Origin: Rhipidocladum racemiflorum
Lineage: Eukaryota > Streptophyta > Magnoliopsida > Poales > Poaceae
Length of the DNA: 64,000 bases
NCBI GenBank assembly: GCA_036346355.1
Contig: CM070571.1
Span: forward strand, 48,628,293-48,692,292
Direction: 5' to 3'
Each line of letters starts with the position of its first letter. Positions within the stretch are counted from its first letter, which is position 1. Below are positions 48,169 to 59,689 of the stretch, in pieces. The notes beneath the pieces were generated by a model. That model searched no databases and was not told the DNA's origin. It saw only the letters and a program-made list of their open reading frames with translations. Position numbers and translations under genes: made by a program.

Positions 48169-49304
48169 GGGGGAGCTGATTTATATTATATGTTTATATG
48201 TGTATATTCAGCGTTTCCCTTCTATTTCTTCTGGGTATCTTTGGGCTTCTTTTCATTTTGTTGAGTCCACTTCACCTAGACTTCTGGCATGCTTCGACAT
48301 GGACTTCTTATCTTATGCTTTAGGATGCTATTATCTTCTTCTTCTCGGTTGAGCTCATTCATAGTCTTGTAGGTCTAGCAGGTGTTGGGCCACCTGAGTA
48401 GACAGGGTCTGTGTTTGCTGCTGAGCTGGAGTTTGAGAGTTAGTTTTTCTTTGTAAGTCATATGGGGAAGATGAGAGCGAGTCTAAGCTATAGTGTCTAT
48501 ACTATCTTTTCTATGCTCTTAGATCACCCAGCTGTTAGTTTCTCCTTTTCCTTTTCTCATTTTGGTTTCTGATTTCAGTTGAGTTCATTTCTTTTTCTTG
48601 GAAATCAAAATTGCTAATAACTCAACTTGAATCAGATTTGTGCTTAAAATTGACTCACTTGTTGAGGGGGAGTTTGGAACTGAATTCTTGCATTGCATAT
48701 AGACTTGTTTCCATTTCCGAGCTTTGTCTTTTATGCAAATGATGAAAATGTGATTAGTTGCACCTAGCTGCTTTTATGAAGATTCTTGTTAATCTAGGTT
48801 GTATCTATTCTGATGTATCATATTTAAACTAGCCATCATTTAAATTGAGCTTTCTTGAAAACTTGATGAAACTTAGCTTTTACTTGTTATATTTCTTTAT
48901 TAGATGCTTATGCCATGCTTAGTGAAATAGTGGGTTTCTACTAAAGTCCACAGAGCAACTTGGGTTAGTTATATTGTTCCATTCCAGAATCCTCAACATG
49001 CTCATGAATCTAAGTGATAAAATGATAAAAATTGACTTGTTTGTGCTAAAACTGAACTCAACACTTTTCATTCTCGAGACTGCTTCCCATTGCATTTGGG
49101 ATGAACTTGTAATGAATTGTGTGTGACCAAAACCACTCTTTTAAGCTTCCTACTTGAGATGGTTGAAAATGGCTTGGTCAATACAAAAAAATGCAAAATA
49201 AACTAGAGGAAGAGAGTGATGCTTAGGAGACCTATGTCGATGACTCCTAGTCGAGGTTGTGTTTCACTAGGATAAACTCTTTACACCTCAAAGGTTTGCG
49301 AAGG
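48169..49304 (+). other. SIRE-like copia 3' region, left part
   Basis: Long non-coding stretch after pol with repeated purine tracts (gttgagggggagtttgg at 48660). At 49209-49290 there is a unit (cttaggagacctatgtcgatg...ctagtcgag) that recurs at 51466-51545 on the other side of the hAT insertion. No ORF with motifs. Confidence 0.55.
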
Positions 49305-51100
49305 CAAGGTTACAAATCTCGTTTTTTGGAAAAATCTCGGAGGTGACCGAAATCCGAAATCTCGGCGAGATTCGGAAATTTCGGGCAAAATCTGGACGAA
49401 ATGCAAAAACCAAATTTTAAATCCGTTTTTCGGGCAAAATCTCGGTCCACATTGAACCGTCCAAAAAATAATCCAAAACACGTCAAAAAATTTTAAAATT
49501 TTTTTGGATGGTCCTCAGACATCACTAATGTTCCCATAAAAATTTGAGATGATGATAAAGCATGAGGAATTTTTAAAAAATCTAACAGTGGTAAATTCAT
49601 GATAAAAACCGTATATAAAATCAGTTTTTGATTTTTCAAGTGTAACAAATGAACTTCAAGTCATTTGAAAAATTTTATATATGTTCATATGTATTGAGGG
49701 AGGTTCTTTCTTTGAAACCACCTGCAGTTCTGAGGGAGGTTCTTTCTTTAAAACCACCTGCAGTTTTGAGTTTTGACCAGTAAGAAAAGATTTATTGAGC
49801 TCTACTCCAGGTTTGGTGATATGAAGTTCAAGGTTGACCTAGCATGACGTGCATGCGATTGAATTGATGAAGGCCTGATCAATGCCATATATACATATGT
49901 GAGTTATTACTGTACCCATTTATAAATACATGTTATCTTAGGTTTTAAATTTTGTTTTTCAATATATGTCATTCAATAATTTTGAAATGGTTTTTGTACC
50001 ACTGTTTCCACTCCACTTCTCTCTCATAGTCATACACAGATTGATTCCAACTATCAATGTCAGTATCAGATATCATTTCTCTATGCTGTTTCAATGCACT
50101 AGAAAAGTCCCTATGTATTAAAAAAGTTCAAACCACTTTAGAAAATTTTGAAAATTTTTGTGAATGGTCCTAACCAAGGTTACAAATCTCGTTTTTGGAA
50201 AAATCTCAGAGGTGGCCGAAATCCGAAATCTCGGCGAGATTCGGAAATTTTAGGCAAAATCCGGACGAAATGCAAAAACCAAATTTCAAATCCGTTTTTT
50301 TTTCAACCGGGAAATCCAAGATCTCGGCCAAAATTTCTGAGATCTCGGGTGAAATCACCGAGATCTCGGTCCACATTGAACTGTCCGAAAAATGGTCCAA
50401 AACACGTCAAAAAATTTTGAAATTTTTTTTGGGATGGTCCTCAGACATCACTAATGTTCCCATAAAAATTTGAGATGATGATCAAGCATGAGGAATTTTT
50501 TAAAAATCTAACAGTGGTAAGGTCGTGATAAAAACCGTATATAAAATCAGTTTTTGATTTTTCAAATGTAACAAATGAACTTCAAGTCATTTGAAAAGTT
50601 TTATATATGTTCCTATGTATTGAGGGAGGTTCTTTCTTTGAAACCACCTGCAGTTCTGAGGGAGATTCTTTGTTTGAAGCCACCTGCAGTTTTGAGTTTT
50701 GACTAGTAAGAAAAGATCTATTGAGCTCTACTCCAGGTTTGGTGATATGAAGTTCAAGGCTAACCTAGCATGACGTGCATGCGATGGAATTGATGAAGGC
50801 CTCATCAATGCCATATATACATAGGTGAGTTAGTACTGTACTCATTTATAAATACATGTTATCTTAGGTTTTAAATTTTGTTTTTCAATATATGTCATTC
50901 AATAATTTTGAAATGGTTTTTGTACCACTGTTTTCACTCCACTTCTCTCTCATAGTCATACACAGATTGATTCCAACTGTCAATGTCAGTCTCAGATATC
51001 ATTTCTCTCTGCTGTTTCAATGCACTAGAAAAGTTCCTATGTATTAAAAAAGTTCAAACCACTTTAGAAAATTTTGAAAATTTTTGTGAATGGTCCTAAC
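49305..51100. repeat. 870/926-bp direct tandem repeat
   Basis: Unit 1 (49305-50174) and unit 2 (50175-51100) are nearly identical. Unit 1 lacks about 57 bp present in unit 2 near 50300-50360. Each unit itself has an internal repeat of gggaggttctttctttgaaaccacctgcag. Confidence 0.9.
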
Positions 51101-51456
51101 ACATCCATAATATTTCCATAAAATTTTCAGAAGATGATCAATCTTAAAAAAATTTAAAAAATTCAAAAAGTCCTAACCGACAAATTGAACCGATCAAAAA
51201 ATGGTCAAAAACATTTTAAAAATTTTTGAAATTTTTTGTGGATGATCTTGATCCTAAACCCAAGCAAATACAATGCAAAAAAAAATCAAAATCCGGCAAA
51301 AAAACTACCAAATCTTGCCCGAAATTGCCAAGATCTCGCCGAGAAATCCGAGATTTGATTTTTTTTTTTGAATTTTTTGAATTTTTCGGGATTTTAAATC
51401 TCGAAGGGTTCCGAAATCCGAGATTTCATCGAATTTCGTCGAAATTTGGACCCCTG
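49305..51456. mobile_element. 2152-bp hAT element with internal 0.9-kb duplication
   Basis: The ends caaggttacaaatctc and the complement of gaaatttggacccctg match at 11 of 16. Identical octamers tgcgaagg flank it at 49297-49304 and 51457-51464. The first 870 bp are repeated directly at 50175-51100, so a second copy of the left terminus sits inside. Rich in ctcggcgagat-type words. No transposase, so it is non-autonomous. Confidence 0.85.
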
Positions 51457-51464
51457 TGCGAAGG

Positions 51465-52008
51465 AGAGTGAAGCTTAGGAGACCTTTGTCGATGGCTCCT
51501 AGTCGAGGATGTGCTTCACTAAGCCTAACTCTCTAAGACCGCCTTGTGTGTGTTTAATTTCAAAATATGCAGTTAAAAGAAAATTGAGCATGAGGCTTCT
51601 CTTATGGACTTGTAGCTTCCCAAAGTTTTGACTAGGTTGAACTCTAGTATATCCATTTGCTCTTTAGGTTGGCTTTGCTTCTAGTCTTGAAATTATGCTA
51701 AGTGTTGCTATTGTTGAAATCATGCAAAAGTAACATAACTTCTTTTGAGGTAGTTAACAAAAATTAAAATATGCCATTGGATATGACTTAGGATGACATA
51801 ATCTAAACTTGAGTAGCTTGGTGTCATTCTTTGTCTAAGTGGTCAGTTGCATAATCCTAAAAGCTCTTCGAGGTTGCATTTCATGCACAAATTGCTCTCT
51901 TGCTGCCTATATTGCCAAAAGGGGGAGAAAACGTAGAAAAGGCATCTTAGAGGGAAGAATATTAAAAAAATGCTTTCTCATGATCATGTTGAATAATTGT
52001 CCTTGCAT
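51465..52008 (+). other. SIRE-like copia 3' region, right part
   Basis: Continues the copia 3' region beyond the hAT element and includes the purine-rich ccaaaagggggagaaaacg at 51914-51932, typical of this lineage. No ORF recognised. Confidence 0.5.
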
Positions 52009-52332
52009 TTGGATCATGAGTAATATTGAGCTTTTTGAGAGATTTCTTGGTTTTTGGAGCTTCTGTCAAAAAATTGTTCTTTCTTGTGTAGAGTTCTGAA
52101 AACCTTCTTATCTATTTAATCATGAGCTTGCTTTCTCTTTTAATTAGACCAATATGATTTTCTTAATCAAATTGGATCATGAGTAATATTGAGCTTTTTG
52201 AGAGATTTCTTGGTTTTTGGAGCTCCTATCGAAAAATTGTTCTTTCTTGTGTTAAGCTCTGAAAATCTTCTCATCTATTTTGTCATGAGCTTGCTTTCTC
52301 TTTTAATTGGACCAAATATGATTTTTGCAATC
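52009..52332. repeat. ~162-bp tandem duplication
   Basis: The segment beginning ttggatcatgagtaatattg occurs at 52009 and again at about 52172, with only a few differences. Confidence 0.85.
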
Positions 52333-52364
52333 AAATTGCTTTCTTGTTTTATTTTCAAACTCAA

Positions 52365-52510
52365 ATTATGCATTTTGTGTGGTTTGTCAATAAACCCAAA
52401 ACCGGAAGGTTGTTCTACAAATGCCAATTCAGATATTTGGCCATTCAAAAATGCACTCTTCACATCCATTTGAAATAATTTAATAACAAAACATGAAGCA
52501 AAGGTGAAGG
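52365..52510 (-). pseudogene. copia reverse transcriptase fragment
   Basis: The minus-strand frame reads KLFQMDVKSAFLNGQISEL then AFVEQPSGFGF, the RT block containing the first catalytic aspartate. It is oriented opposite to the neighbouring copia pieces, hence a separate fragment. Confidence 0.8.
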
Positions 52511-52560
52511 ATGATGTGGAGGTCCATCCATGTTTGTGATGAGTATTTGACTTTAGTTTG

Positions 52561-52807
52561 ATAGTTACATGCCCGTGCGTTGCTACGAAAAACAAAATTG
52601 ATAACGAAAAATAAAGATTAAAAAATAAAAAAATTATTTCACAAAATCAAACATCTATCTTTAACGCTTCGTTTCTTGCGAAAGCTGGCTAATTAAAGCA
52701 ACGCTTCGTTTCTTGCGTAGGGCAATTAAGCAGGGCAATTAAGCGGCAATTAATGACGTGGGAAGAACGGACCACTGCCACCAAGTGCTGCTTTAGAATA
52801 GTAGAGA
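52561..52807 (-). mobile_element. 247-bp Helitron (minus orientation)
   Basis: Inverted copy of the element at 34861-35109. On the minus strand it starts tctctactattctaaagc after an A and ends cgggcatgtaactat (CTAG mutated to CTAT). It shares the gcgtagggcaattaag and cgaagcgttaaagatag blocks. Confidence 0.8.
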
Positions 52808-52829
52808 TTTGAATTGGAATTCAAAAGGA

Positions 52830-54418
52830 AGCAATTTAAGTTATGTCAGCTTCTTGTGGTACTACCAACCTATGGCTGATGGTAGAACCGACTGATGAAT
52901 GAGACATGATTAATTGTGAGTATTTGTGATGATTATTGGACAATGATATGTGATAGTTTTCCTTGTCTTTGATGGTTGCAGGATGATGGTGCTAGGTCAT
53001 GGTGAGGCAGAGGATGACCCGGACTAGGCAAGGTGCGTCAGAGGTCCAGACGATCGAAGATCGCCGAAAGATGATCGGAGACGGAGTCCGGGCAAGTCAA
53101 AAATACCAGGAAAGTCGATGATACTAGCTAGATGCCGCAAGGATCGATGAGGGCCGTTGGATCATGGTCTATTTGATAGGTTAGCGGGTCTAGGTAGTAT
53201 GCTTTGAAAACAGTGCAAGAAAACCCATTATGTGTGTAGGATTTTGGGTTGCCATTGCATGGTTGTGTGAGAGGGTTAATCCTAGCCCTTGGTGGAGTGC
53301 TCTAGGGTTGAGGGACTCATCCAAGGGTGGTAGGTGGCCCAAGATTAGTATAAATAGAGGGGGAGGGGTGCCCTCCCTCACTTGAAGGTTTGAGTTGCTC
53401 CCTTATGCTTTGCCCAGATGAAGTGAGGCTTTGTAAACCTTCTATCCAGAAAATACAAAGATTTTCATTTCTATTCTTGTGAATTTAAATTGCGCATTTA
53501 CATTATGTCTTTACTTTACGCAATTTAAATTCAGCATTTACTTCCCGCATTTAAATTCCTGCAATTTACTTTCTCGCAATTTGGATTTACCTCCTCTCTT
53601 CTAAATGCTATTGATCAAGGATGTCTTGAGGGTGTTCATTTGGTTTTACATCTCTCTTGCACCCTAGGATAGACTAGATATCTAGTTTATATCAAGATTG
53701 CAAATCTGTCCCGAACTTGTTCTTCGTGCAGCAGTAAGTCTTTGATTTTTACAAAAACCTAGAAAAATCCTTTTTGTGTGATTATTGTTGGAGAAGATGA
53801 ATGACTTATATATACATCTATGGAAAAAATTTAGAGTCCACATGTTGCACCATTTGGGCACTATGAGGTGAAAACCGAACCCTAAACTTTCTGATCGAAG
53901 TTCCTGACTATCTGTAGTTCTTGATTTTTACTGATTTTTCTGCACGGCTTTTTGAGGTGATTTTTGGTGGAGTGTTTCATGACTCATTTTTCTCATAAGA
54001 ATAAAAATTTCCAAAAATTTTAGAGCAACAGAAATCCACCAACCACCTGCTCTAAGTGAGGACAATTCCTGAAAAATCTGCTTTTACTTTTTTAAAAGAC
54101 TCTTTTGTGATTTGGCTTGATCTCTTTTAGAAAAGAAATATTTGAATTGATTCCTTTTTGTTTGGACACTTGATACCCAGGATTGTGATTAAAAAATCCC
54201 TCACATGTTTCATGGCTCTCATCCATGCAAGCTAGGGGTACACATAGTTGTCTAGTCATTCCGGTTTTTGCGAATTTTGCGAATATGAGGAGCACCAGTT
54301 TGAAGAAAAATCATTGTGTGTTTCGGATTTTAATTGCAGAATTGTTTGGAGTAATTTGAGTGGGAAAATTTTTATTTGGGTATCATTCACCCCCTCTGAT
54401 TGCTATCTCGATCTTTCA
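52830..54418 (+). repeat. copia LTR (SIRE/Maximus-like), 5' boundary unresolved
   Basis: Contains a TATA box (tataaata, 53349-53356). It ends ...ctatctcgatctttca and is followed by a primer-binding site. Repeats of the type cgcaatttaaattc (53480-53580) lie inside. The left boundary is uncertain. Internal sequence after the primer site is lost. Confidence 0.6.
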
Positions 54419-54437
54419 ATTGGTATCAGAACAAGGT
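54419..54437 (+). promoter_or_regulatory. primer-binding site of the SIRE-like copia
   Basis: attggtatcagaacaagg directly after the LTR end matches the tRNA-iMet primer site used by this lineage. Confidence 0.75.
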
Positions 54438-55478
54438 TGGTGTTGTATTGCTGATTGTTTCGGAATGTATTTGTGCATGTATGTACTTGTGTGTGTCTCT
54501 CACACTATCAATATCTCTTGGAGGTACTTATAGATTACAAAATATGCAATATAACTGCAGCCGAATAATGGGCACTTGACTGCATTAGCCGCGGTTGTAA
54601 CCGAAGCCTTGATTTACGCCACGTTCCCGTCGTGGGCATAACAGCACCTGATCGTAACATAATTAGCGTTGTTCGAACGTTACGGACCGAACACAACCTT
54701 CCAACCATGCCACTCGCGGGTAAGCCTAGGCCGAGCGTAGCTGGTCATGAGCGAGCATGGATGCTCACGCCACGAGCATGGGTGCTTATGACTGAACATT
54801 GAGCCTAGTCCGATCAGGCAGACCAGTCAGCCAGATCATGCAAGGGTCTTCCTCGGGAACCTCATCCGAGGGTATGCATGGTCGGCCGAAACCGGCTGCC
54901 GGGGAATTACAGTACTTATGGAGATTATCCAATCCTCGACAGCTAGCTCCCGAGGCTCAAGTGGAGAACTACTTGACGGGGCCTTCTCCTTGAGCCTATA
55001 GACTAAATAGAGGGATTGGTATGTTATAGCGAAATGCTACTACAGCATCCGAGCATGTCTCGATCATAGACGAGCATGGTTGGGAGAAACCGAGCAGACA
55101 GCTTCGCCTCCGACCAAGGGAAGCTCGCGTAAAAGAATGTAAAAGGTCACCGCGATTCCTTTTCAAAGAAGCCTCGCGGTAGTAGTGCGGATAGTTTTTC
55201 GAGAACCGCGCAATTATTGGACAGTTTCGAAAGTTATGCATCCACGCGTCGCCTCGTGAATGGTGAGAAACTCTTCACTTGCGCCCGAGCTTTTTGGGCT
55301 CATCGAGTCTGGCGGCGAGAAACTTTTCGTATGCATTTTACCCTCAAGGCTTTAGGAATTCCCAAGCCTTGTATTTAAATGGCAGTGAGGAACCCTTATC
55401 AGTGTTTCGCAACTAAGACTCAAGAAATTCTTAAGTCATGTGCTTTTTGCGCTTGCCTTTTCTTCTTCCACCAAGTCC
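54438..55478 (-). other. candidate 3' LTR / end of the right-hand gypsy element
   Basis: A GC-richer stretch between the truncated copia and the antisense ORF. In Tat-lineage elements the 3' LTR should lie here on the minus strand, but I could not define TG...CA ends. Words such as gagcatg recur. Confidence 0.35.
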
Positions 55479-58205
55479 ATGGCGAAGTTTGAAGCGAGCA
55501 AGATGAGCGAGGAGAGGCTTCGATTGCTCGTGGAGCTTGGCTACCTCGACGTGGAGTCATGGCAGGCTCCTGGCAATGAGAAAGCCTCGGAGCTGCAGGA
55601 GGGAGAGTTCGTCTCCTGCGAGCTATATTCCGTCAACGGGCTTCGAATGCCTGAGAGTGAGTTTTTGGAATCCGTAATAGCCCAGTGCTAGTGCGAGATT
55701 TCCAATCTCAACCCCAACTCTGTCCTTGTCCTGGCAATCTTCTCGCACCTTTGCGAGGGATACGTGGGCATCATGCCCACGAACAGTCTTTTTTTTTCAT
55801 TTATATTCTTTGTTTCGCAGCGGTGCGGCTTCTCCCGTTGGTTGCTTCTACTTCTGTCTCCGGTCCAACCGACCATACGAGTATCCAAGCCTCACACTCA
55901 AGGACTCGGTGTCAGGCTGGGCCGACCATTGGTTCTATTTGAGGAGAGTGGAGGGGAGTTCCCTCTGCTACACCGGAGCGATGGCTTCGAGCGTCGAGAT
56001 GCCGCACCCGCCCGTGCAAGCCGAGGAGGAGCGGACGCTGATGATGATCAGTGAGCTCACCAACCTGGGGCTCACTAGTCAGGGCATTGCCCGAGATTTC
56101 CTCAGGCACCAGGTGTCGCCGCTGAAAAGGGAGCACCACTTCTTCAAGATCATTGGGTTGCAAGACTTCACCCGTGAGGCTGACTCAGGTAAGTCTTCTG
56201 AACTGAGCAATCTATTACCTGCTTATTTGAATTATCTTACTTGTACTTATGCTTTGCCTTGGTTAGACTGCAGCTCTGAGCAAGAGCTAGGTCGAGAAGC
56301 GGGTTGCCGAGATGTTTGGAAACCCAAAGGGCAAGGAACTCGAGGTCGGGCCCCAGGTCCTGAGCAACATGCTTGAACGATGCGAGGAGGTAAATAAATG
56401 AGCGAACCATGCTCGCGGAATAGCGTCCTGAGCCCCTTCTAACATTTTTTTATTTCCTTTGTCAGGAGAAGGTCACCCTCAAAGCTGTAGTGGCCGCGAT
56501 CAAGCCACTAGCAGGCGACCCCGGAGTCCTTCCCCTCGGCGTTAAGGCCAAGATGGTGGCAGGACGCAAGTGACACGTGCTACCACCTCCTCCGCCTCCT
56601 CTGAAGCGCCTCAAGAAGCGGGCGGCCTCGAGCAGGAGCCCTCCTCGGTGGCATTTGGAGTATGCCAACAAGAGGGAGGTAAGAGAATTAAGAATATGGA
56701 TGACCGAGAACACCAGGCAAAATCTGGACCTGATGGCTCATTTATACCAGCTCACTAAGGAGGCGAAGGCTGCGGCGGAGGCCCCCGCGTGAAAGCAGCA
56801 GCTGGAGGGGAATATTGCCTTCGTCCAGGCTGAGATCGCATGGGTGACCTTTAGCTCGGCAACCGAGGAGAACAAGCAGGAGGATGACCTGACACCTTTG
56901 ATTCCGAGGCGCCAGAGGTCATCGGGCGCGTCGTTAAGGCGCCTGGTGAAGACTTTGCTGGAGGCCGACCTGGATGACGTCGACCCCAAGGTGGCGAAGG
57001 CCAGCCAGGCGGCCTCGGAGATGGCCAAGCTCTTGGCTGCGGCCCGAGCTTCCATGGCGGCGTCCGAGGACCCCAAGGATGGGGATAGGAAGCTCGACGA
57101 AGGTAAATTCTTTGTTCTTCCTTTCTGCTTTACTTCCTTTTAAGTACCAAGCTAATCCCACACTGTTGTCGTGGGCGAAATAGCTAGTAGGAAAGCTTTG
57201 GATTTTGAAGGCATGGCTGACAAAATCCTCAAATTTGTAAATTTGTATTAGAACAAGAGCTTGTCATGCCACCAAAATCATCGTGGCCGAGGAGGACGTG
57301 GTCGAGATCATCTCGACCAAGGATACCAAGGCTGAGATCGCCACGACCAAAGAGCCTCAAGACCTAGGGGAACTTCTTCCCCAGGAAGATCAGACGCTCG
57401 AGGTTCTAGACCCGAGCGTGTTGAAGGCCATGAAAACTCCCCGAGCAAGGAGACTGCTCAGGAGTTGGGACCTGATGCCCTAGGGGAAGAGCATCCCTGG
57501 GAGGATGTTGCTCCGGTGAAAGCTACTCTGCCGGAGTAATCTCTTGCGCTGCCGAGCATCGAGGATGTTCGGGGCCAAGAGGAAGATAGGGTGCCCCCGA
57601 GCGAAATGCCTGCTCGGGAGTAAAGCGCGGAGGCCGACCTCCAGTCGGAGGATGCTTCCCGACTTGTTTGTGAAAACCCGGGGGATCGCCTCCGTTGGGT
57701 AAGATTTCTTTTTAACATCTTTCCCTTTTGCAACGAGTGGGAACTAACGCATTCTTCTTTGCAGGTGCTCGAGCTGACCATGGTTGATTTCGAGGCTGTG
57801 ATCGTATCCCCTGAGACCCTAGCCAGGCACAGCGCTAAGAAAAACGCTAAGATAGCGGAGCTCGAGCAAAATCTGGTCAAGCTGAAGGCTTTGGACGAGG
57901 ATGTGCAGCGTAGAGCCGAAGAATCCACCATGGACTACAAAGAGTGCCTTTTCCAGAGGGAGATGGCAAAGGTGGCTCTGGAGAAGAGATCGGTGGAACT
58001 AGAGAAGGCGACGGAGGAGATGGGCCAAGCTTTGCTGGAGGCCACCAAGTCGGCCGACCAATACAAAGAGGAGGTGAAGCGACTCCGCCAAGGGGCGAGC
58101 GAGGGATGCGCAGCTCGGCGGCGAGTCCTTGACCTCGAGGTCAAGCTCGATGCGGTATGGGAGGAGCTCACCAAACTCCAGGATGCAAAGCGCGCCAGGA
58201 TGTAG
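55479..58205 (+). pseudogene. spliced antisense ORF of a Tat-lineage gypsy element
   Basis: The plus-strand ORF starts at 55479 (MAKFEASKMSEERLRLLVEL). PF04195-like blocks follow in shifted frames: NLNPNSVLVLAIFSHLCEGY, WADHWFYLRRVEG and GIARDFLRHQVSPL. Clean splice signals appear: donor after 56189, exon 56274-56389 (VEKRVAEMFGNPKGKELEV) with gtaaat donor, acceptor at 56466, donor at about 57103, and acceptor before 57766. The last exon encodes a coiled coil (AKIAELEQNLVKLKALDEDV onwards) ending TAG at 58205. Stops at about 56571 and 56790 suggest decay. It lies between pol (minus) and the expected 3' LTR, the known site of such antisense ORFs. Function unknown. Confidence 0.65.
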
Positions 58206-59308
58206 CTCCTTGTGTAAAATCCCTTATGTAATTATTCTTGATGAATGAAGAAATTTTTGAGTGAACAGCTTGTCTTCTTTCTCTTTTGTCTTCTTTTTGC
58301 TCTGACCATTCCTTACTATGTATGTCCTGGATGGAAACAAACAGAACAAAATGAGTAGAACGAACAAAAAAACAGAACAGATACTTAAATAGTAAAGGAC
58401 TAAATGAGCACGCACGTTTTTTTTAGAAAAAACACGGTAGTTCATTCCTACTAAGCCCTCGCTGTGAATGAAGGTCGTGCACCTAAGTTGCGAGCACGAG
58501 CTCGTTCATAGGAGAGTTAGAGAAGTCGCATACCTTTCACTTAACAATCTAACACCATTTCTCCGAGTTGCGAGCATGGGCCAGGTCGAGAGAAAGAAAT
58601 ACGCGTGCGGCCTCATCCCCCCCAAGCGTCATGACCAATGCCCCTGAGTTGCGAGCATGAATTCGATGAGGGCGGGGAAGTCATGCGATTGCTCGACGTC
58701 TTGCACAATGGCCGTGCGCAGGCGGATCGAGCTAAGACTCTGGACCAGCCGAGAGAGTGTCTGTATGTGATTGTGACTTGCAGCGAAGTACTATTGCGAA
58801 CAATAATCGGCTTTTGTAGACTGAATCCTCTAGAGGTGAGTTTAGTGATTCGGCGCTAGTTGTTGTGCTTTGGTCGTTCTTGCGCATGCTAACCAAACCT
58901 TAGGAAAATGTGATTGGAGTGAATGTTCTTGCCCACGCGTGTTCATCCCATCATCAAGATCGTGTGGAGAAGAGTGTGCCCTTGAGCGAAGCTGAGTCGA
59001 CTTACCAACGGGCAAGGACTTCAAAGGCATTCACAAAATCTTGGGAAGAATGGAAATCACGAGGGCCAAAGAAGCGAATTTTATAGAAAAACTCGTTGAG
59101 TTTGCCTGTTCTGTCCTAAATTGTTCCAGAATGTTATTTGTTTCGTAGGAAGATTCCAAAAGCACATTGATGCCGAAAGAATCTTCGGGACCGGTGGGTG
59201 AATACTCTTGAAAGAGAGGGGTGCCCTCGGGAACACGGACACAGGTGATGCATGGCTGTCATCAGCTCCTGCCGTAAGGTGTTGGGCAGAACAATTAGCA
59301 ATGAAAAG
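58206..59308 (-). other. gypsy element spacer between pol and antisense ORF
   Basis: Non-coding spacer. Recurrent phrase gagttgcgagcatg(a/g) (58480-58660). No protein or RNA recognised. Confidence 0.45.
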
Positions 59309-59689
59309 CTAGACAAAGAACTTACGCAATTGGTCAATATTTGTAACACCCCAATTTTTGCTTTTCATGAATTTAAATAAGATTTGGCACTTTGGTGAAT
59401 TTTTGGAATTTATTTGAATTTATTCCCTTTTGAAATAATTAAAGAATTTAATTTTTGCAAACAAAATTTTGTTGAAAATATTTTATTTGAGTCCAAAATG
59501 TTCCAAAATATTTTCTAGAATTTTTCTGGAATTTTTCTGAGTGTTTTGCTATTTTTAATGAATTAAATGAATTTCTGGGAATTAATTTGAATATTTAATC
59601 ACTGGTAAAATCGAGTTGGTTTGTACTGTTCCTCCGACCCGGACCCGACCCGAGCCCGAGTCTGACTCGAGTCCGAGTCTGACTCGAAC

